Shown here one piece after another: positions 60,248 through 64,000 of a stretch of 64,000 nucleotides of DNA. The number at the start of each line of letters is the position of its first letter. The stretch's first letter is position 1. The translations under genes and the position numbers were made by a program. The notes under the pieces are model-generated. The model made no database searches. It saw only the letters and a list, made by a program, of their open reading frames with translations, and was not told where the DNA came from. Source of the stretch: Thermobacillus sp. ZCTH02-B1 (GTDB lineage Bacteria; Bacillota; Bacilli; Paenibacillales; Paenibacillaceae); contig NZ_LZRU01000023.1 in NCBI RefSeq assembly GCF_002159085.1, positions 62,001-126,000 of the forward strand. Reading direction: 5' to 3'.

Positions 60248-61966
60248 ATGCGTCACACCGGGAATCAAGGCGAACCGGACAACTTGAGAGAACGCGTGCT
60301 GAGGCTCGAGCAGGCCGTGCAGGACGGGCAGCTTCCCGATTGCGCGGAACTGGAGCAGCTTCCCGAACACGTCCTGTTCCGCTCGCCGTTCCTGCTCCGC
60401 GCCGGCGCCGTCAAGCACATGCTGGACGGCAGGCTCCGGGATGCGCGGAAATGGGCGCAGGCCGCCGTGAAGGCGTTCGCGGTGCTCGCGGACCATCGCG
60501 GCATGCTGTCGATGATCGGTCTGCTGTCGCTCATCCATGTGCGGATCGGCGATTTCGCGGACAACGAGGCGATGCTGATGCACCTCGACGCGGAAGCCGG
60601 GCGCGATCCGGATCTGTGCGGCGGCTACGTGTGGTGGGCGCTGGCGCGGGGCAAATGCTGGTCCCGGACGACCGCCTTTCTCGCACCCAGGCTGATCGAC
60701 GACGACTTCGCCCGGGCGGCCGAGCGGTTCCGCGAGGACGGGGACGCGATCGGGTTCGCCTATGTGCTGCTGGACCGGTGGATGTACGATCCGGCCGGCA
60801 TGCAGAAGGGCGCGTGGCCGGGCAGGATCGCCGAGCTCGGCCGCTGGGCGGCGCTCAGGCCGGAGTGCGCGTTGGTGTACGAGGCGCTGACGGGTGGGAC
60901 GTACAGCGGTCTTCCGGAGCGGTATGCCTACATGATGCGCACGCTTCGGCCCGGGGCGGAGGACGTCGGCTGGCCGGAGGGCGAGCTTCGTTACGACGTG
61001 GAGGTGCAGATGTTCGCCTGCCGGCTCAACGTGGAGCGCCGCCTCGCGGAAGGCGAGCGGACGGACGCGGCGGTGGCGCTGCGGCAGCTGGAGCTGCTCC
61101 ACAAAGAGATGTCGACGCCGCGCACGCTGGCCTGGGTGGCGGAGTTCAAGGGCAAGCTCGGCCTGGCCGCCGTCCAGCCCGTGCGGCCGAGCGAACCGCA
61201 GGAGGCGGGGTCGGAGGAGCGGGCGCGGCGGATGCGCATCCAGCTCATGTCCGGCATCCGCATTTTCCTGCCGGACGGCACGGCGCTGCAGCCGAAGTGG
61301 AAGCGCCGCAAATCGCGCGAGCTGTTCGTCTACCTGCTGCTGCAGCAGGATTACCGCGCGCTCCGCAACCAGGTGCTGGAGCAGCTGTTCGGCGAAGCGG
61401 ACTCCTCCCGGGCGGCGAACCACCTGTATGTGTCGCTGCACGAGCTGCGCAGCGCGCTGGCGGGCATCGGCTTCGAAGACGCGATCGAGGTCCGCGGCGG
61501 GCTGGTCGGCTTCCGCGAGTCGGTCATCGACATGGTCGACGTCGAGCAGTATGTCACGCAGTCGCGCGTCGGCGACCAGCTCTGGTCGACGGACCGCGAC
61601 GCGGCCGTCATGCTCTACATGGATGCCGTGCGGCAATACGGACTGCTCGGGGCGGACATGCCGGCTTCGGACTGGCTGGAACGGTGGCGGATCCAGCTGC
61701 TCGAGCGGCAGACGGTGATGCTGCGGCGGCTGGCGGAATATTACGTCAGCCTGTCCGAAGACAGCCTCGCGGAGCAATGGCTGACCGCCTGGATCGATCT
61801 CCGGCCGGACCAGGAGGAGGCGTATCAGGCCATGATCCGTTTCTGGAAAGAACGCGGCCGCCACGCCGAGGCGGTCAGTTGGTACAAGCGGCTCGAGCGC
61901 GTCTTCCGCGAAGAATACGGCATGGAACCGCTGGAGGAGACGAAGCGGCTGGCATGGGATTCATGA
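60248..61966 (+). CDS. BTAD/SARP-type transcriptional regulator
   Basis: The 572-residue protein has an N-terminal helical TPR-like region (about 1-310), then a winged-helix DNA-binding part (about 340-410; LFVYLLLQQDYRALRNQVLE, ANHLYVSLHELRSAL) and a C-terminal bacterial transcriptional activator domain (about 430-570; WLERWRIQLLERQTVMLRRL). These are often activators of linked genes. It lacks an NB-ARC ATPase. The ribosome site ACGGAG lies about eight bases before ATG 60248. It overlaps the next gene (ATGA), so it is co-translated with the PP2C/HATPase protein. Confidence 0.85.
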   Translation: MRHTGNQGEPDNLRERVLRLEQAVQDGQLPDCAELEQLPEHVLFRSPFLLRAGAVKHMLDGRLRDARKWAQAAVKAFAVLADHRGMLSMIGLLSLIHVRIGDFADNEAMLMHLDAEAGRDPDLCGGYVWWALARGKCWSRTTAFLAPRLIDDDFARAAERFREDGDAIGFAYVLLDRWMYDPAGMQKGAWPGRIAELGRWAALRPECALVYEALTGGTYSGLPERYAYMMRTLRPGAEDVGWPEGELRYDVEVQMFACRLNVERRLAEGERTDAAVALRQLELLHKEMSTPRTLAWVAEFKGKLGLAAVQPVRPSEPQEAGSEERARRMRIQLMSGIRIFLPDGTALQPKWKRRKSRELFVYLLLQQDYRALRNQVLEQLFGEADSSRAANHLYVSLHELRSALAGIGFEDAIEVRGGLVGFRESVIDMVDVEQYVTQSRVGDQLWSTDRDAAVMLYMDAVRQYGLLGADMPASDWLERWRIQLLERQTVMLRRLAEYYVSLSEDSLAEQWLTAWIDLRPDQEEAYQAMIRFWKERGRHAEAVSWYKRLERVFREEYGMEPLEETKRLAWDS

Positions 61967-63552
61967 GGCGCCTGGCGTATCCGGCGGCCGCCGCGGCGCT
62001 GCTGATCGCCGGTGCCGCGGCCGGCTGGATGGCAGCGGCATTCCTGCCCCGCGACGCAGCCGCGGCGGCGGCCGCGGCGGTGCTGATGGCAGCCTCGTGG
62101 GCCGCGGGATGGGCGATGCGTTCCATGGTCCGGCGCGGGAGGTGCGAAGAACCGGACCCGCGGACGGACGGGGCGCGGGCGGAGCGGGAGGATGCGGGCG
62201 CGAAAGCGCCCGGTGACGGATGGAATGCCGGTTTTGACGCGAGGCAGCCTGCGGCCCGGGACGCGGCTTCCGGAGCGGCCGCTCCCGCCGAGCGGCCGTC
62301 GGCGCCGGGCGCGGCCGGCATCCGGGAAGACGGGGAAGGCCGCGCGCCGGCGGGCGTCGAACCGATGGCGGCCGAGCTGCGGCTTGCGATCGAGATCCAG
62401 CGCCGATGGCAGCCGCCCGTCGACCTGCGCCTGGACGCCTGCCGCGTGACGGCCCGCAGCCGCCAGGCGGCGGAGATCGGCGGCGATCTGTTCGACGCGG
62501 TCGTCCTCGACGACGCGTGTGTCGCCGTGCTGATCGGCGACGTTCCCGGCAAGGGGTTGCAGGCGGCCTTCATGGTTCCCGCGCTGCTGCTCCTGTTCCG
62601 CTCCGAGGTGAAGCGGGGCGGCGGTCCGGCGGAGCTGCTCGGGCGGATGAACCGCGTACTGGCGGGCATCGGCGCCGAAAGCCTGGCGGGGGGCGGCATT
62701 CCGCTCGGCATCGGCCTGTTGGACGCCAAGAAGGGCGAGATGCGGTACGCCGGCGCCGGACATCCGGCCCCCTATCTCGTGATGCCCGGAAGGGCGCCGA
62801 GGCAGATCGAAAGCTCGTCGCTGCCGCTCGGCGTGAACATGGAAGAGGAGTACCGCGACACGGTGTTCCGGTTCGCGCCGGGCGAGCGGTTCGTGCTTTA
62901 TACGGACGGCATCATCGAGGATACCGGTCCGGACGGCGACATGTACGGCTTCGACCGGTTCGAGGCGGAGCTTGCGGCATGGCCGGCGGACATGCCGGCC
63001 GCGGAGTGGATGGAGCGGCTGCTGGACGGGCAGGAGCGACGCCGGGCATCCCGCCGCGACGACCGGACGCTGCTCGTCGTCGAGTACAATGCCGGCAAGG
63101 CCGGCCGGGTCAGGGAGCTTCGCGGGCGGAGCTGGCGCGTGCCGTCGGCGCCGGGCTGCGAGCGGTTGATCGCCGCGGAGCTGGCGTCCCTGCTGCGGGA
63201 AGAATGGGCCGATTCCGGACGGACCGACGACATCGTGTCCTGCGTCGCCGAGGCGGTGATGAACGCCGCCGAACACGGCAACGGCTTCGACCGGGAGAAG
63301 ACGGTCACCGTCCAGGTCCACTTCGGCCAGTCGATCATGGTCTGCCGGGTGCGCGACGAAGGCGCCGGCTTCGATCCGAAGGCGTACCGGTCGGCCCGGA
63401 CGGCGGGCTCCCGCCACGATGACGACGCCGATTACGGCCGCGGATGGGGAATCCGGCTGATCGACGAGCTGACCGATTACTGGATCGCCACGCGCGACCC
63501 GAACGGTTTTTGCGTGGAAATGTATTTTCTTTCGCATGATCGAAGACCGTGA
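61963..63552 (+). CDS. Membrane SpoIIE-type phosphatase fused to a HATPase anti-sigma kinase
   Basis: The 529-residue protein has two N-terminal membrane helices (about 5-45), a low-complexity linker to about 125 and a SpoIIE-type PP2C domain (about 135-375: EIGGDLFDAVVLDD, IGDVPGKG, VLYTDGIIEDTG, RRDDRTLLV). After it comes an RsbW/SpoIIAB-type HATPase domain (about 395-525: EAVMNAAEHGNG, RDEGAGFD, GRGWGIRLIDEL). The phosphatase and kinase are normally separate proteins that act oppositely on a STAS antagonist; here they are in one chain. It overlaps the BTAD gene by four bases; an in-frame ATG at 61954 is an alternative start. The STAS gene follows. Confidence 0.88.
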   Translation: MRRLAYPAAAAALLIAGAAAGWMAAAFLPRDAAAAAAAAVLMAASWAAGWAMRSMVRRGRCEEPDPRTDGARAEREDAGAKAPGDGWNAGFDARQPAARDAASGAAAPAERPSAPGAAGIREDGEGRAPAGVEPMAAELRLAIEIQRRWQPPVDLRLDACRVTARSRQAAEIGGDLFDAVVLDDACVAVLIGDVPGKGLQAAFMVPALLLLFRSEVKRGGGPAELLGRMNRVLAGIGAESLAGGGIPLGIGLLDAKKGEMRYAGAGHPAPYLVMPGRAPRQIESSSLPLGVNMEEEYRDTVFRFAPGERFVLYTDGIIEDTGPDGDMYGFDRFEAELAAWPADMPAAEWMERLLDGQERRRASRRDDRTLLVVEYNAGKAGRVRELRGRSWRVPSAPGCERLIAAELASLLREEWADSGRTDDIVSCVAEAVMNAAEHGNGFDREKTVTVQVHFGQSIMVCRVRDEGAGFDPKAYRSARTAGSRHDDDADYGRGWGIRLIDELTDYWIATRDPNGFCVEMYFLSHDRRP

Positions 63553-63571
63553 AGCGGGGGGAGGGGTTGTG

Positions 63572-63961
63572 ATGGATTCCATGCTTGAACTGAGCGTTGT
63601 GCCGTTCGATTCCGGGTTGTCCATCACGCTGAAGGGTGATCTGGACCAGCAGGCGGAACCGAAAATACGGTCCATCCTCAATTGGGAGGAAGGGCTCGGC
63701 GACGGGCGGCGTTATCTGATTCTGAACCTGCACGAGGTGAATTTCATCAACAGTGCGGGCATGGCGCTGCTCATCCGCATTGCCAGAACCGGCCGGAAGC
63801 GCGACTACCACACGTTCATCTGCGGCGCTTCGGCGCATTATCAGAAACTGTTCCGCATGGTCGGGCTCACCGAATACGTCATGCTGTATCCGGACGACTA
63901 TGCGGCGATGCAGCGGATCGAAGCGCTGGAGAGCGGCGTGACCGGCGCCGGGCAGGTTTGA
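63572..63961 (+). CDS. STAS-domain anti-anti-sigma factor
   Basis: The 129-residue STAS protein resembles RsbV/SpoIIAA. The conserved phospho-acceptor Ser lies in VNFINSAGMALLIRI, and the protein has the short beta-strand start SGLSITLKGDL. It begins 20 bases after the fused phosphatase/kinase with GGGGAGGGG before ATG 63572. It is the likely switch whose phosphorylation is set by that protein. No sigma factor is visible in the window; it may lie just downstream or elsewhere. Confidence 0.92.
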   Translation: MDSMLELSVVPFDSGLSITLKGDLDQQAEPKIRSILNWEEGLGDGRRYLILNLHEVNFINSAGMALLIRIARTGRKRDYHTFICGASAHYQKLFRMVGLTEYVMLYPDDYAAMQRIEALESGVTGAGQV

Positions 63962-64000
63962 CGATGCCGGAGGCGCCCGGACCGATGGGTCCGGAACCGG

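Noticed and set aside
60340..61962. Upstream extension of the PP2C/kinase frame through the BTAD gene
   Set aside because: The extension is a shadow; SpoIIE/HATPase homology and the membrane helices start after 61954.
63964..64000. ATG at 63964 as the start of a further gene
   Set aside because: Only 12 codons are visible and the upstream GGCAGG is a weak ribosome site; too little to call.

Overview
The window is about 64 kb of high-GC Firmicute chromosome. Strong AGGAGG-type ribosome binding sites, a B. subtilis-like gene order (degSU, comF, the late flagellar cluster, hpf-secA-prfB, ftsEX-ctpB-minJ, uvrBA), S-layer homology proteins and copper-amine-oxidase-like stalk domains point to the family Paenibacillaceae. 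GC-rich third codon positions suggest a Thermobacillus, Cohnella or high-GC Paenibacillus type organism; the genus is inference. I saw no tRNA, rRNA, CRISPR array, prophage or insertion sequence.

Layout. 1-3.2 kb: end of an SLH protein and a secreted phosphodiester glycosidase. 3.3-5.9 kb: the DegS/DegU two-component system and a small membrane-anchored glycosyltransferase-like protein. 6.1-14.1 kb: a surface-protein island made of a promoter, a short RNA ending in an intrinsic terminator, an SLH protein and a 2164-residue secreted PKD/CARDB protein. 14.1-17.2 kb: competence genes comFA and comFC. 17.4-26.2 kb: late flagellar genes (yvyF, flgM, flgN, flgK, flgL, yviE, fliW, csrA, flaG, fliD, fliS, fliT, hag), with sigma-D promoters before flgM and hag and a CsrA-type hairpin in the hag leader. 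26.4-31.3 kb: csp, hpf, secA and prfB with its programmed +1 frameshift. 31.4-33.7 kb, minus strand: ABC ATPase, permease and TetR regulator. 34.0-42.3 kb: a complete arginine pathway, argCJBDFGH. 42.4-48.8 kb: a 31-residue membrane peptide on the minus strand, then ftsE, ftsX, an M23 coiled-coil hydrolase, a CtpB-like protease and a MinJ-like protein. 49.1-54.2 kb: uvrB and uvrA. 54.3-57.2 kb: a LeuB paralogue with an altered cofactor residue, two small ORFs and a sugar-phosphate isomerase. 57.5-60.0 kb: a U32 protease/hydroxylase. 60.2-64.0 kb: a BTAD regulator, a fused SpoIIE-phosphatase/HATPase protein and a STAS antagonist, forming one partner-switching module.

How it fits together. The core follows the B. 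subtilis degSU-to-uvrA region, which couples motility, competence, secretion, division and repair. Onto it are inserted the SLH/PKD pair, the ABC-TetR unit, the arginine cluster and the partner-switch module. The least explained parts are the 6.1 kb RNA with its SLH/PKD operon, the terminal BTAD/PP2C-kinase/STAS module, the LeuB-like enzyme with Ser at the NAD-ribose position, and the 31-residue membrane peptide.
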